NCBI RefSeq assembly: GCF_032027425.1 | Contig: NZ_JAVSJA010000001.1 | Coordinates: forward strand, 4,476,001-4,540,000 | Length of the DNA: 64,000 bases | Reading direction: 5' to 3' | DNA from: Microcystis wesenbergii NRERC-220 | GTDB lineage: Bacteria > Cyanobacteriota > Cyanobacteriia > Cyanobacteriales > Microcystaceae | Made by a program: the position numbers and the translations under genes | Part shown: in pieces, positions 35,901 to 45,257 of the stretch | How positions within the stretch are numbered: the first letter of the stretch is position 1 | Layout: the number at the start of each line of letters is the position of its first letter | The notes under the pieces: model-generated | Told to the model about the DNA's origin: nothing | The model's database searches: none | Seen by the model: only the letters and a program-made list of their open reading frames with translations

Positions 35901-36746
35901 ATGAACATCCTAACCAAGCTGCTTTTTCCCGAAACTAAAACCCCAGAGCAAGTAGGTTCACCGCGAGTACAGAAAAGCCGCCGGGGAATCGAGACCAAAT
36001 CCGCCGCAGAAATCGTGATTATGCGACAAGCAGGTAAAATTGCCGCCACAGTCCTCAAGGAAATTGCCGAGATCGCTCAACCCGGGATGACGACGGCGGC
36101 TCTGGATGCCTATGCGGAAAAACGTATCCGCGAAATGGGTGCTACTCCCAGTTTTAAAGGTTATTATGGCTTTCCTGCCTCGATTTGTGCCTCCGTCGAT
36201 AACGAAGTCGTTCACGGTATCCCTAGCCCGAAAAAACGCCTCAAAGCTGGTTCTGTGTTAAAGGTAGATACGGGGGCCTACTACCAAGGTTATCATGGGG
36301 ATTCCTGTATCACGATCGCTATCGGTTCCGTCTCTCCAAAGGCCGAAAAATTAATCCGCGTGGCGGAAGAAGCTTTATATAAAGGCATAAATCAGGTAAA
36401 AGCGGGCAATTATCTGCTCGATATTGCGGGAGCGATCGAAGATCACGTTCAAGCTAACGGTTTCCAGGTGGTAGAAGATTTTACCGGTCATGGAGTCGGC
36501 AGAAATCTCCACGAAGAACCCTCGGTATTTAATTTTCGCACTAATCAGTTACCCAATGTCAAACTCCGCGCCGGGATGACTCTGGCAATTGAACCAATTG
36601 TCAATGCGGGATCTAAACATACCAGAACTTTGCGCGATCGTTGGACGGTGGTGACAATGGATAATGCTCTCTCCGCTCAATTTGAGCATACTGTCTTAGT
36701 AACCGCCACGGGGTACGAAATCTTAACCGAGCGCAATAACCTATAA
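35901..36746 (+). CDS. map: Methionine aminopeptidase (type I, with N-terminal extension)
   Basis: Removes the initiator Met from new proteins. The catalytic domain contains the five metal ligands: [15 protein letters not shown] (two Asp), the His in [11 protein letters not shown], the Glu in [11 protein letters not shown] and the final Glu in QFEHTVLVT. The first 38 residues ([19 protein letters not shown] onwards) are an extension beyond the minimal type I enzyme, seen in some cyanobacterial paralogues. It lacks the zinc-finger extension of eukaryotic Map1. Total 281 residues. Confidence 0.95.
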   Translation: MNILTKLLFPETKTPEQVGSPRVQKSRRGIETKSAAEIVIMRQAGKIAATVLKEIAEIAQPGMTTAALDAYAEKRIREMGATPSFKGYYGFPASICASVDNEVVHGIPSPKKRLKAGSVLKVDTGAYYQGYHGDSCITIAIGSVSPKAEKLIRVAEEALYKGINQVKAGNYLLDIAGAIEDHVQANGFQVVEDFTGHGVGRNLHEEPSVFNFRTNQLPNVKLRAGMTLAIEPIVNAGSKHTRTLRDRWTVVTMDNALSAQFEHTVLVTATGYEILTERNNL

Positions 36747-36849
36747 AATTGTCTATCTAGGCTTATTATCCTTAGATAATGGCAAAATAAAAGATTTTTT
36801 GCCCTGGGATCTTAATTGGAAGTTTGTTTAGCGGCAGGATTTAGTCAAA

Positions 36850-37251
36850 ATGTTTAAAAATATCGTTGTTGCCTTAGATTGTGGGGAATTATCGGATCGA
36901 GTCCTTCAGTCCTTGAATTCCCTTTCTCTAACGGCAAATTCTTGCATCATCCTCACCCATATCCTCGGCAAGGAGGGAGATGAATCGCCAGTTGATCGCC
37001 CTCACCCCTCCCGTGAGATCATTGAAGATCAATTGCGCTGCTATCAATCCCAGATTGCTGCCCCTAGTGAAATCGAGGTCATCTTTGGTGATCCAGCGGA
37101 GGAAATTATTCGTTTAGCTAATATCTATCATGCTGATCTGATCGTGATCGGTAGCCGGGGATTAACGGGAGTTCAACGGGTGATCGAAGATTCTGTTAGT
37201 AGTCTCGTGGTGGCAGAAGCTACCTGTTCAGTATTGGTGGTGAAAGCATAG
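36850..37251 (+). CDS. Universal stress protein (UspA family)
   Basis: A 133-residue single-domain Usp. It begins MFKNIVVALDCGELSDRVLQS and ends with the ATP-binding pattern VIGSRGLTGVQRVIEDSVSS followed by ATCSVLVVKA (G-2x-G-9x-S type), so it is probably the nucleotide-binding subclass. Function in stress survival is family-level knowledge. It follows map by about 100 bases on the same strand. The 437-base gap after it holds the DnaA-box-like pair described separately and otherwise nothing I can support. Confidence 0.88.
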   Translation: MFKNIVVALDCGELSDRVLQSLNSLSLTANSCIILTHILGKEGDESPVDRPHPSREIIEDQLRCYQSQIAAPSEIEVIFGDPAEEIIRLANIYHADLIVIGSRGLTGVQRVIEDSVSSLVVAEATCSVLVVKA

Positions 37252-37395
37252 CAGCCAGCATTCAGCTAGAAAAGGTACTCTGACAAGAGTGCCTAAGTAG
37301 TCTTGATCATCACTGCTGACTAAAATTTGCAAATCTTATTTTTCCCCAATGTTTTCCCCCATACATTCCCCAGTATTTCCCCACTCACTCCCAAG

Positions 37396-37425
37396 TTTTC
37401 CACAGTTTACCCAGACTTTTCCACA
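37396..37425 (+). other. Pair of DnaA-box-like nonamers
   Basis: TTTTCCACA occurs at 37396-37404 and again, in the same direction, at 37417-37425. This is the cyanobacterial-type DnaA-box consensus. The surrounding 37340-37395 is C-rich with repeated TTTCCCC words. dnaA or dnaN is not in the window, so an origin role is unproven; a DnaA-regulated or chance site is equally possible. Confidence 0.4.
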
Positions 37426-37688
37426 GGCAACAGCGATAGAATCGGCACTTGCTTCGAGAAAAAATTAATCTTGATTGTCAAAATTCCCATCGATAGATAC
37501 TGAGTTACTGTTAAGTTGAGTAAATAAAATCTAGCTCTAACCCTTATTCCCTCGTAAATATTAAGTTTTTCTAAAGCATTCCTTTACATCTGGTAATATT
37601 GCAACTCCCCCCAACTTGGCTCACAATAGTCCTTACTGTCCACTGCACCAGTCAGGGATTTCCCCACTTCCGATCAGAGGTAAACGAT

Positions 37689-37913
37689 ATGAATACATCA
37701 GTCAGTATCTTGGCAGAAATCCCCGAAATCCTCCACCAATCCCTACAACAATATCTAGAAACCCACCCCGGTTGGGATCAAGATGGTGTGTTTACGGCGG
37801 CATTGTCATTTTTTCTGCTTAATTGTCAATCCTCCGAAAGGATGAATTTTGAGGAGCAAAATAGCTGTGCCAAGGTTTATCTAGAAACTTTGTTCCAGCG
37901 CTCCGAGTGCTAA
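37689..37913 (+). CDS. DUF2811-family small protein
   Basis: Starting at the ATG 37689 the product is 74 residues: MNTSVSILAEIPEILHQSLQ, then YLETHPGWDQDGVFTAALSFFLL. The IPE-LH-SLQ-YLE-HP-WDQDRVF pattern is that of DUF2811, a cyanobacterial family of unknown role that has a ribbon-helix-helix-like helical look. The frame is open 30 codons further upstream without conserved sequence, so I take the internal ATG. It precedes pth by about 50 bases. Confidence 0.75.
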   Translation: MNTSVSILAEIPEILHQSLQQYLETHPGWDQDGVFTAALSFFLLNCQSSERMNFEEQNSCAKVYLETLFQRSEC

Positions 37914-37962
37914 TTCGGTGATAATAAGAGTCGGGTCATGGTTAAAAGCCCGATTTCTCCCT

Positions 37963-38589
37963 ATGAATTCCGATAAAACCCCTAATTTAATTATTCCTCA
38001 ACTAATTATCGGTTTGGGTAATCCCGAACCCAAATATGATCGCACCCGTCATAATATCGGTTTTGAAACTGTGGACTCATTAGCGCGGGATTGGCGGCTA
38101 TCTTGGCAGGAAAATAAGCGATTTCAAGGTTTTATTGCCGAGGGTGACAGTCCTCTCCCGGGCAAAATTCGTCTCTTGAAACCCCAAACCTATATGAATC
38201 GCTCTGGGCAATCGGTGCGATCGGTGCTGGACTGGTATAAACTAGCCCCAGAGTCGATTTTAGTCATTTACGATGATATGGATCTGCCCCTAGGCCGGTT
38301 GAGAATCCGTCTATCGGGATCGGCGGGCGGACACAACGGTATTAAATCAATGATTGCCCACGTTGGCACGGAAAACTTCGCTCGTTTACGCATAGGAATC
38401 GGTAAATCAAGCGAAAAAGCGACTATTTCCCACGTTTTAGGCCGATTCACCCCCCAAGAAAACCAAGTAATCTTGAAAGTGTTAGACTTGTCCAGAAAAG
38501 CGATCGAACTTGGTCTCAAACAAGGATTACAAAAGGCAATGAGTCTCTACAATAATCAAAGTGTAGAGATTGGCTCTAATCTATGCTGA
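37963..38589 (+). CDS. pth: Peptidyl-tRNA hydrolase
   Basis: Releases tRNA from stalled peptidyl-tRNA. The 208-residue enzyme has LIIGLGNPEPKYDRTRHNIG at residues 14-33, with the catalytic His30, LLKPQTYMNRSGQSV near 85-100, and DDMDLPLGRLRIRLSGSAGGHNGIKS around 115-140 in pieces. The start at 37963 (MNSDKTPNLIIPQ) is chosen over an in-frame GTG at 37918, whose extra 15 codons are not conserved-looking. The gene follows a DUF2811 gene. Confidence 0.95.
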   Translation: MNSDKTPNLIIPQLIIGLGNPEPKYDRTRHNIGFETVDSLARDWRLSWQENKRFQGFIAEGDSPLPGKIRLLKPQTYMNRSGQSVRSVLDWYKLAPESILVIYDDMDLPLGRLRIRLSGSAGGHNGIKSMIAHVGTENFARLRIGIGKSSEKATISHVLGRFTPQENQVILKVLDLSRKAIELGLKQGLQKAMSLYNNQSVEIGSNLC

Positions 38590-38723
38590 TAGCAAATAAG
38601 CCTGATTTTAGTAATGGTTATAATCGCCATTTTCGTCTATACTCTTACAGAACCCTTGCTTAAATTTTGATCGCCCTTTGCTAGATTAGGTCAATTTTTA
38701 TCCTCGATATTAGCAGTTTAAGT

Positions 38724-41051
38724 ATGATTAATCGCCAAAGTTTGCTGAGATGCGCCCACAAGTTTAATCTCATTTTATTGATAATTGCTACAGTTTTTTG
38801 TCTTTGGAGTAATCCCGCTTTTGCCCATCGTCCCCATGATGTAATTAGTCAAGTGGAAGTTTCTCCTGATTTCCAGACAGATAATACAGTATATATCTTG
38901 GTGCGAAATAACCTTTATAAGTCTAGGGATGGAGGTAGCAACTGGACAAGATTAATTCAAGGTTTAGATTATACGGGGGAATTAAGTTCCCTATCCCTCT
39001 CTCCCCTCAATAAAAATATTCTCTATTTAGCTTCAAGATCCAATGGTATTTATAAAAGTGAAGATGCGGGGGAATCTTGGCAGAAAGTTAATCAGGGTTT
39101 AGAAACTAACTTTGTTAACTTCCTAGAAATTGCCCCTTCCGATGCCAATATAGCAGCGGCAGTGGGATTAGAAAAAGGGGTTTATTTAACCGAAGATGGC
39201 GGTAAAAATTGGTCAAATATTTTCCCCACCACGGCACTGATAACCTCTCTAGCTATTACTCCCAACAATCCCGGTCGAATTTTTTTCGGGGATGAACAGG
39301 GTAAATTATACACTTCCTCCGATGGGGGGAAAACTTGGCAGAATCTCCCCTTACCTACCAATGTGGGGGCAGTAGATACAATTGCTTTTTCTCCTAATCT
39401 AGACAGGGATAAAACCTTTTTTGTCGGCACAAAAGAAGCGGGTATTTTTAAAACCGTTGATGATGGTAAAACCTTCCAAGCCGTCAACGAAGGAATTAAA
39501 GATAAAATCATCGAAGACATCGTTATTTCTCCCGACTATGCCCAAAACTCTACCCTTTATGCCATTACTTGGTATGACGGGATGTATGTTTCCCAAGATG
39601 GGGGCAAAAGTTGGACAAAAATGAGCGAGGGTTTAACCAAAGACAAACAAGCTGATGATTATAAAGTTCCCCATTTTATGGATTTAAAAGTCGTTCAAGA
39701 TACGATGTTTTTGGGGGGATTTAATGGCTTATTTAAAACCACAGATAGGGGCAAACAATGGCAGGAAATAGAAACTTTAGCCCGGGGAACAGTTATCGCC
39801 ATGGCGGTTTCTCCTAATTATGCCGAGGATGCCACTGTCGTCATTGCTAATTATGTAGGCAATATCTTCATCAGTCGGGATAAAGGGGAAACTTGGACAC
39901 CAATTAATCGCGGTTTAGAAGTTTATCGACTTGGTAAAGATCCCGAAGAATCAGGACAGGATCCCCGGCGTTTCTTTGACATTGCCTTTTCTCCTAACTA
40001 TGGACAAGATCGAACTATTTTTGCTGGGTTTTTACGCAATAGATTTGCCAAATCCGCTAACGGTGGTGATTTATGGAAAATTATCGAAATTGATGAAGGA
40101 GTCCGCGGTCCGAGAATAGTTCCTTCCCCAGATTTTGCCAAGGATAAAACTCTTTTTCTCACCAATCAGCAGGGTAGAATATTTCGTTCTACCGATGGAG
40201 GAAATACGGTTAAAAATATCAGTGAAGTGGGCGGAATTTCCGGTAATTATGCCCCTGCTATGGTAGCTTCTCCCGATTTTGCTAAGGATAAAACTTTGTT
40301 TGTCACGGGAAAAGAGGGTATTTATCAAAGTGTTGATGGTGGACTAACTTGGAACAATGTCAGCCAAGGAACACCCCTATCAAAAACCTCTAATGTGCAG
40401 TTGGCAATGTCTCCCAATTATCCCAAGGATGGAACTATTTTTGCTGGGACAATTTCTGGTTTGTTTGTCACCAAAGATGGGGCTAAAAGTTGGACAAAAT
40501 TAGAGAAACCAGGGTTTAATCCGCAGGCATCAGTAGAAACCATTGCTATCTCTCCTGATTATGCTAATGATCGCACGGTAATAGTTAGTTTACAGGGAGA
40601 TGGATTGTTTAAATCTAGCGATGGCGGAGCAACTTTTAAGCTAATTGGTGATCCTAAAATACCCCTAGTGAAAATTCATAGTATCCCTTCCTCTGGTATC
40701 CCCATCCGCTTTTCCCCTAATTACGCTCAAGATAAAACTTTATTCGGTTTTGGTGGTGCTAAAACTACAGTTTTTCGTTCCACCGATGGGGGAGAAACTT
40801 GGACAAGTGTAACTATTCCTCCTCACGCAGAAGAAGATACACCCCGCTATAAAATCGGTGAGTTTTTCTCTGGTCCCCTTGGCACAATCTGGCGCTTAGT
40901 TATCCCGATTCTCCTGGCAATCGTCGCTTATTTTCTGGTGGGTTTCTTGAAACTGGAGAAAGTTATTAATCTTCCTAAATCCTTCTTCCGCATGGCAGCA
41001 GCATTGATGATTTTTCTGTTTGTTTTCTTCGCTATCATTACCCAAGTTTAG
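38724..41051 (+). CDS. Large Asp-box (BNR) repeat protein anchored to the membrane
   Basis: A 775-residue exported protein. Residues 1-34 form a signal-like segment (LILLIIATVFCLWSNPAFAH). I count 14 Asp-box repeats of the S-x-D-x-G-x-T-W type, for example KSRDGGSNWTRL, TSSDGGKTWQNL, VSQDGGKSWTKM and RSTDGGETWTSV, spread over about residues 65-715, implying two beta propellers or a ten-bladed VPS10-like fold. Two membrane helices close it (VIPILLAIVAYFLVGFL and ALMIFLFVFFAIITQV). Relatives include the photosystem II factor Ycf48, but this protein is far longer and lacks the lipobox. The ligand is unknown. Confidence 0.8.
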   Translation: MINRQSLLRCAHKFNLILLIIATVFCLWSNPAFAHRPHDVISQVEVSPDFQTDNTVYILVRNNLYKSRDGGSNWTRLIQGLDYTGELSSLSLSPLNKNILYLASRSNGIYKSEDAGESWQKVNQGLETNFVNFLEIAPSDANIAAAVGLEKGVYLTEDGGKNWSNIFPTTALITSLAITPNNPGRIFFGDEQGKLYTSSDGGKTWQNLPLPTNVGAVDTIAFSPNLDRDKTFFVGTKEAGIFKTVDDGKTFQAVNEGIKDKIIEDIVISPDYAQNSTLYAITWYDGMYVSQDGGKSWTKMSEGLTKDKQADDYKVPHFMDLKVVQDTMFLGGFNGLFKTTDRGKQWQEIETLARGTVIAMAVSPNYAEDATVVIANYVGNIFISRDKGETWTPINRGLEVYRLGKDPEESGQDPRRFFDIAFSPNYGQDRTIFAGFLRNRFAKSANGGDLWKIIEIDEGVRGPRIVPSPDFAKDKTLFLTNQQGRIFRSTDGGNTVKNISEVGGISGNYAPAMVASPDFAKDKTLFVTGKEGIYQSVDGGLTWNNVSQGTPLSKTSNVQLAMSPNYPKDGTIFAGTISGLFVTKDGAKSWTKLEKPGFNPQASVETIAISPDYANDRTVIVSLQGDGLFKSSDGGATFKLIGDPKIPLVKIHSIPSSGIPIRFSPNYAQDKTLFGFGGAKTTVFRSTDGGETWTSVTIPPHAEEDTPRYKIGEFFSGPLGTIWRLVIPILLAIVAYFLVGFLKLEKVINLPKSFFRMAAALMIFLFVFFAIITQV

Positions 41052-41171
41052 CGGAAATTTTTGCTGGCGGGGCTTGACAAATCCCGCTGCTTGCCTTATA
41101 CTTATATGTATAATGGGAATCCGTGCCTGCCTGCGACCTCTGATTTTTGCGGCAGTTATCCCCTCAGAGAA

Positions 41172-42575
41172 TTAACCATCGGCAACGTAGGGATTTACCA
41201 TCTTAGCGGGGTCAACAATGCGATCAAAATCCGCTTCCTTGATGTATCCCAGTTGCAAGGCTGCCACTTTCAGGGTTAAATCCTTTTCTAGGGCATAATG
41301 AGCGACGTAGGCAGCCTTTTGGTAGCCAATCACGGGACTTAAGGCAGTCACCAGCATCAAGGACTGATTTAAAAAAGTCTCAATTTGTTTTTGATTAGCA
41401 GTCATCCCCTGAACCAAAAACTGACAGAAATTACCGCAACCATCAGTGAGCAAACGGATAGACTGCATGAGATTATGAATCAACAGCGGTTTATAGACAT
41501 TCATTTCCAGATGTCCTCCAGCGCCTCCCATCGTCACCGCTAAATCATTAGCCATCACCTGCAATGCTATCATCGATAAAGCTTCGCATTGGGTGGGATT
41601 AACTTTCCCCGGCATAATTGAAGAACCCGGTTCATTTTCCGGCAGCTGTAATTCTCCGATTCCACAACGGGGACCACAGCTAAGTAAACGGATATCATTA
41701 GCAATTTTATAGAGGGAACTAGCGATAGTTTTCAGTCCCCCGCTCAAGAAAACTAGAGCATCGTGGGAACCTTGCACGGTAAACTTATTAGGAGCGGTAA
41801 TAAAGGGTAATTTGGTCAGATTAGCGATTTCGGCCGCCACATCTCGATCAAAATCCGGGGGAGCATTAATTCCCGTACCGACGGCAGTTCCTCCCAAGGA
41901 TAAACGATAGACTTTTTCTAGACATTTTTCTAGCCAATCGCTGCCATCATCCAATAAACCCACATAACCGGAGAATTCTTGTCCGAGGGTTAAAGGGGTG
42001 GCATCCTGTAGGTGAGTGCGACCAATTTTAACTATATTTGCCCATAATTGCGCCTTTTCATCGAGACTATTCCGTAATAGTTGCAGACTGGGAATTAATT
42101 TTTCCTTGACTGCCAAGGCAACGGCAATATACATGGCCGAGGGAAAGGAATCATTCGTCGATTGGGACATATTAACATGATCGTTGGGATCGACGGGAGT
42201 TTTGCTACCCAGAGGATTCCCCGTCAGTTGACTACAACGATTGGAGATGACTTCGTTGATGTTCATGTTAAATTGAGTGCCACTTCCCGTCATCCAAACG
42301 TAGAGGGGAAAGTTATCTGCGTGTTGTCCGGCTAAAATTTCATCGCAGACTTGACAGATTAGGTTTTTTCTCTCCTGACTGAGACGATTTTTTTGCTGAT
42401 TGACAATTGCACAGGCTTTTTTGAGAATGGCATAGGACGCGATCATCTCCCGGGGCATGAGATTATCACCGATACTAAAGTATTGTAGGGATCTTTGGGT
42501 CTGCGCTCCCCAAAGTTTATCGGTAGGTACGGGAATTTCTCCCATGCTGTCTTTCTCGAGGCGAAATTCTGTCAT
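41172..42575 (-). CDS. fumC: Fumarate hydratase class II
   Basis: Interconverts fumarate and malate. The 467-residue protein equals the length of E. coli FumC and carries the superfamily signature [16 protein letters not shown] near residue 318, the [20 protein letters not shown] block near 95-114 and the [20 protein letters not shown] block near 127-146. The catalytic His and Ser residues are in place. It is convergent with the Asp-box gene; the open frame 41061-41279 on the plus strand is only its shadow. Confidence 0.97.
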   Translation of the reverse strand: MTEFRLEKDSMGEIPVPTDKLWGAQTQRSLQYFSIGDNLMPREMIASYAILKKACAIVNQQKNRLSQERKNLICQVCDEILAGQHADNFPLYVWMTGSGTQFNMNINEVISNRCSQLTGNPLGSKTPVDPNDHVNMSQSTNDSFPSAMYIAVALAVKEKLIPSLQLLRNSLDEKAQLWANIVKIGRTHLQDATPLTLGQEFSGYVGLLDDGSDWLEKCLEKVYRLSLGGTAVGTGINAPPDFDRDVAAEIANLTKLPFITAPNKFTVQGSHDALVFLSGGLKTIASSLYKIANDIRLLSCGPRCGIGELQLPENEPGSSIMPGKVNPTQCEALSMIALQVMANDLAVTMGGAGGHLEMNVYKPLLIHNLMQSIRLLTDGCGNFCQFLVQGMTANQKQIETFLNQSLMLVTALSPVIGYQKAAYVAHYALEKDLTLKVAALQLGYIKEADFDRIVDPAKMVNPYVADG

Positions 42576-42849
42576 CTTTAAGTTACTTCTGAGGTCAGCA
42601 AAAGATGGTCGTTATCTGGTCTGAAAAGAGGGTGGTTACAGGGCGACACGGATTCCCATTATAAGAAAAGTATAAGTCAAGTCTGGCTGATTTGTCAAGC
42701 CCTATGGGGACTTTTTCTTGGAGGCATTTTTACCCGGGAGGTTGACAAGAATAACTGGCAGGGTGCTGGGGCGATTAGGATGATTAAATGAGACAAAAAC
42801 TGTTATATTTTAGGGAAGATAATCGGTAAAAAAGACGGGATTGGAGACT

Positions 42850-43137
42850 ATGGACACAGCGATCGCATTAAGTTGGACATTGGGAATTATCTTAGGGTTG
42901 ATGACCCTTTTGTTTATCTTACGGATCGTGCTGACTTGGAATCCACAGGTAGATTTAAATAGCTTTCCCTTTAATATGATTGCCTGGCCAACGGAACCTT
43001 TTTTAATCCCCGTGCGTAAACTCATACCCCCCTTGGGAGGAGTTGACATTTCTCCGATTATTTGGGTGGGAATTTGTACGCTGCTGCGGGAAATTCTTCT
43101 CGGTCAACAGGGTTTAATTACCATGTCCTTAAAATAA
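42850..43137 (+). CDS. YggT/YCF19-family membrane protein
   Basis: A 95-residue protein with two membrane helices (ALSWTLGIILGLMTLLFILRIVL in pieces, and PIIWVGICTLLREILL) separated by the family loop TWNPQVDLNSFPFNMIAWPTEPFLIPVRKLIPPLGGVDISP in pieces. YggT proteins are linked to ion balance, cell division and thylakoid organisation. The ATG at 42850 (MDTAIALSW) follows GGAG closely and is preferred over the TTG at 42841. It is convergent with gshA, with 4 bases between stops. Confidence 0.88.
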   Translation: MDTAIALSWTLGIILGLMTLLFILRIVLTWNPQVDLNSFPFNMIAWPTEPFLIPVRKLIPPLGGVDISPIIWVGICTLLREILLGQQGLITMSLK

Positions 43138-43141
43138 TTAT

Positions 43142-44296
43142 TTAAGCGACTAGAATATGCTGACATAATTTATGTTCTAAGTCTCGTTCCTGTTCTTCTA
43201 GGGTAAGAATCGCCTGTTTGATAATACTTTTAACATCCATACCTTGGTCGTATTGTTTTAACCATTGTTGTGCAGTGTTACCTTCGCGGAGGATTTTTTG
43301 TAAGGGAGAGAGGAAACAACTAAAACCCCTTTCTTTAGCGATCGGATAAACTTGAACATAGAGGTCTTTAATCCAATCCCTAGCTAAGATTTCCCGGCCA
43401 TCGTACCAATGTCTCAGGGTGGCATCAAGACTAAAACGCGCGGCAGCCTGTTCGTTTTCTTGGGTTAAAGTTAATAAATCCTCGCTGCGACTGCTGCTGG
43501 GTAATTGACTTAAAATCAAGGGGTCTAATTGGGGATCGTGGAGAAGTTGAGTTAAACGGGCCTCTAAAAAAGCCATAACTGCTAATAAACTAATAGGATG
43601 AGCAATCAGGTCACAAATTCGCAATTCTAGACGATTGAGATTATAGGGACGATTGCTCCCGTTAGGACGTACCGACACCCAGAGATGACGAACATTCTGC
43701 ATCGTACCGAGTTTTAATTGTTCCTCAGTCCAAGTGACAAAATGTTTATGACTTTCAAAGAGGGGAACATAAGCGGGAGTTTGGGGGAAAACTTGCCAAC
43801 GACGGGAATGGGAACCGGTGATTTTACCGTCGAGAAAGGGAGAAGAAGCGCTTAAAGCCAAGTATAAAGGAGCTTCTAGGCGAATTAAGCGACAGGCACG
43901 CATTAAATCCTCATAATCGCTAATACCGACGTTAATATGAATACTGGCCGTGACTACATTAGTGCCGTAGGTCTGTTCGATATAGTCATGATAGGGATTG
44001 TGGGGGTCACTGCGATAAAAATGTTGACTATCGCCCAAGGAGAGGGTACTGCCAGGGATGAGGGTATAATCGCCTAAACGACGCAAATATTGCCGTAGAG
44101 CCAGACGAGGTTTTAAAGTAGCGCATAAAAGACGGTCATAGTTAGTCATGGGAGCCGTAGTATATTCTACGTTACGACTATCCGGTTCTCGGACAAAACC
44201 ATCTAAATCCTTGACAATGCGATCGGATAAACCGATAATTTCTCCGGCTGCCGTTCCGGTGTACATTTCCACTTCAAAACCTTTACTTAGGAGCAT
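43142..44296 (-). CDS. gshA: Glutamate-cysteine ligase, cyanobacterial type
   Basis: First enzyme of glutathione synthesis. The 384-residue protein belongs to the GCS2-like family used by cyanobacteria: the start MLLSKGFEVEMYTGTAAGE, then REPDSRNVEYTTAPM, NVVTASIHINVGISDYEDLM and the C-terminal half with WVSVRPNGSNRPYNLNRLEL. An in-frame TTG lies two codons upstream; I choose the ATG at 44296. It is divergent to nothing close upstream (the RuvC-fold gene precedes it on the same strand by about 40 bases), so they may be co-transcribed. Confidence 0.9.
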   Translation of the reverse strand: MLLSKGFEVEMYTGTAAGEIIGLSDRIVKDLDGFVREPDSRNVEYTTAPMTNYDRLLCATLKPRLALRQYLRRLGDYTLIPGSTLSLGDSQHFYRSDPHNPYHDYIEQTYGTNVVTASIHINVGISDYEDLMRACRLIRLEAPLYLALSASSPFLDGKITGSHSRRWQVFPQTPAYVPLFESHKHFVTWTEEQLKLGTMQNVRHLWVSVRPNGSNRPYNLNRLELRICDLIAHPISLLAVMAFLEARLTQLLHDPQLDPLILSQLPSSSRSEDLLTLTQENEQAAARFSLDATLRHWYDGREILARDWIKDLYVQVYPIAKERGFSCFLSPLQKILREGNTAQQWLKQYDQGMDVKSIIKQAILTLEEQERDLEHKLCQHILVA

Positions 44297-44335
44297 CGTC
44301 AATTCACCCTGCTGTGTCTATTTTGTAGTGTGACA

Positions 44336-44728
44336 TTATTTGGACTGTAAATGACGTTCGATCAGCAGAATCGCTACTATATCATCAATGGGGCGATCGG
44401 GAAGACGCATCCCCTGGGGGATGAGTTTCTGTAATCCTTTGGGGGGAAACATAACCCAATAGCGATCGCGCGCTTCTAGGGTACTATTGCGTTCATCCAC
44501 TAGAGTAATCGGGATGGTGACACGAGCGGCAATTTTTTCGCGCCAACTTTTTGAGGTGGTTTGATTCCCCATCACCAATAATTCGATCGGATATTGTTGA
44601 CAGAGACTGGCTAAACGCTCGATCGCTTGTGACGATGCTATCACCTCATGGGTATAAATTTTCCCCGTCGATGACCTGACCGCGATTCCACATTTATCCT
44701 TACCCGGATCAAAACCGAGAATACACAT
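44336..44728 (-). CDS. RuvC/YqgF-like resolvase-fold protein
   Basis: A 130-residue protein with the RNase H-like fold of YqgF/RuvC: N-terminal MCILGFDPGKDKCGIAV holding the first Asp (residue 7), IELLVMGNQTTSK in the middle, and ITLVDERNSTLEARDRYW plus DDIVAILLIERHL with further acids. It is a cyanobacterial relative rather than YqgF proper, which processes 16S rRNA ends. Whether it cuts DNA junctions or RNA cannot be told. It lies about 40 bases upstream of gshA in the same direction. Confidence 0.75.
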   Translation of the reverse strand: MCILGFDPGKDKCGIAVRSSTGKIYTHEVIASSQAIERLASLCQQYPIELLVMGNQTTSKSWREKIAARVTIPITLVDERNSTLEARDRYWVMFPPKGLQKLIPQGMRLPDRPIDDIVAILLIERHLQSK

Positions 44729-44849
44729 AGTTTTTATCTCCTGCAGCAGTGGTCGGTTTTATTAAATCACTAAATTAGGGTGTTGGGTGTTGGGTTTTGG
44801 GGTTTTAGTTGAAATTCCCCTATCCCCTAATGGTCTAATCTAGGAATAG

Positions 44850-44909
44850 GACTCTATTATTTCAGCCCGACGCTCTAAACCTGAAGTGGTGCAAATTTAT
44901 GAAAGCTGA
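44850..44909 (+). pseudogene. BrnT-type toxin, C-terminal remnant
   Basis: The frame reads DSIISARRSKPEVVQIYES and stops at 44907-44909; a stop codon lies just upstream, so only about 19 residues survive. The IISAR-x-x-x-x-E-x-x-x-YE pattern is the C-terminus of BrnT toxins. Its end overlaps the antitoxin ATG (44899), the usual brnT-brnA arrangement. Confidence 0.6.
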
Positions 44910-45141
44910 AGATTTTGACCGCAAATTTGATGATGGAGAAAATATCATCGAATATTTGGATTTAACTAAAATTAAACGTTCTAATTCCGAGGAACAAACA
45001 ATTGCGTTTGAGTTTCCCTCATGGATGGTAGAGGCTCTTGAGCAAGAAAGTCAGCGTCGTGATTTACCGTTACAAGCTATTGTCAAAGACTGGATTGAGG
45101 AAAAATTAGCTAGTTCTAATTTTCTGCAAACAACCCATTGA
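44899..45141 (+). CDS. BrnA/CopG-type antitoxin, now without toxin
   Basis: An 80-residue protein of the CopG/BrnA antitoxin kind. The N-terminus MKAEDFDRKFDDGENIIEYLD is the toxin-binding part typical of BrnA partners, and the C-terminal FEFPSWMVEALEQESQRRDL followed by LQAIVKDWIEEKL is a ribbon-helix-helix. The start overlaps the remnant of the toxin gene. With the toxin reduced to a tail, this gene is a solitary antitoxin that may still act as a DNA-binding regulator. The gene and reading frame are intact. Confidence 0.75.
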   Translation: MKAEDFDRKFDDGENIIEYLDLTKIKRSNSEEQTIAFEFPSWMVEALEQESQRRDLPLQAIVKDWIEEKLASSNFLQTTH

Positions 45142-45257
45142 ATGGGGATGATCGCAGTTTGTCACTGAGTCAGGTTTTAAGATGCGATCGCTTTTTCAGA
45201 TGATCCAATGGAAACGACTGCCCAACAAATTTATACCTAACCTAAGTAGTTTGTACC

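Noticed and set aside
39182-39596. Minus-strand frames within the Asp-box gene
   Set aside because: Repeat periodicity of the sense gene keeps the antisense frames open; there are no start signals and no recognisable domain.
41061-41279. Plus-strand frame of 72 residues downstream of the Asp-box gene
   Set aside because: Most of it lies antisense to the C-terminus of fumC; the remainder has no conserved feature.
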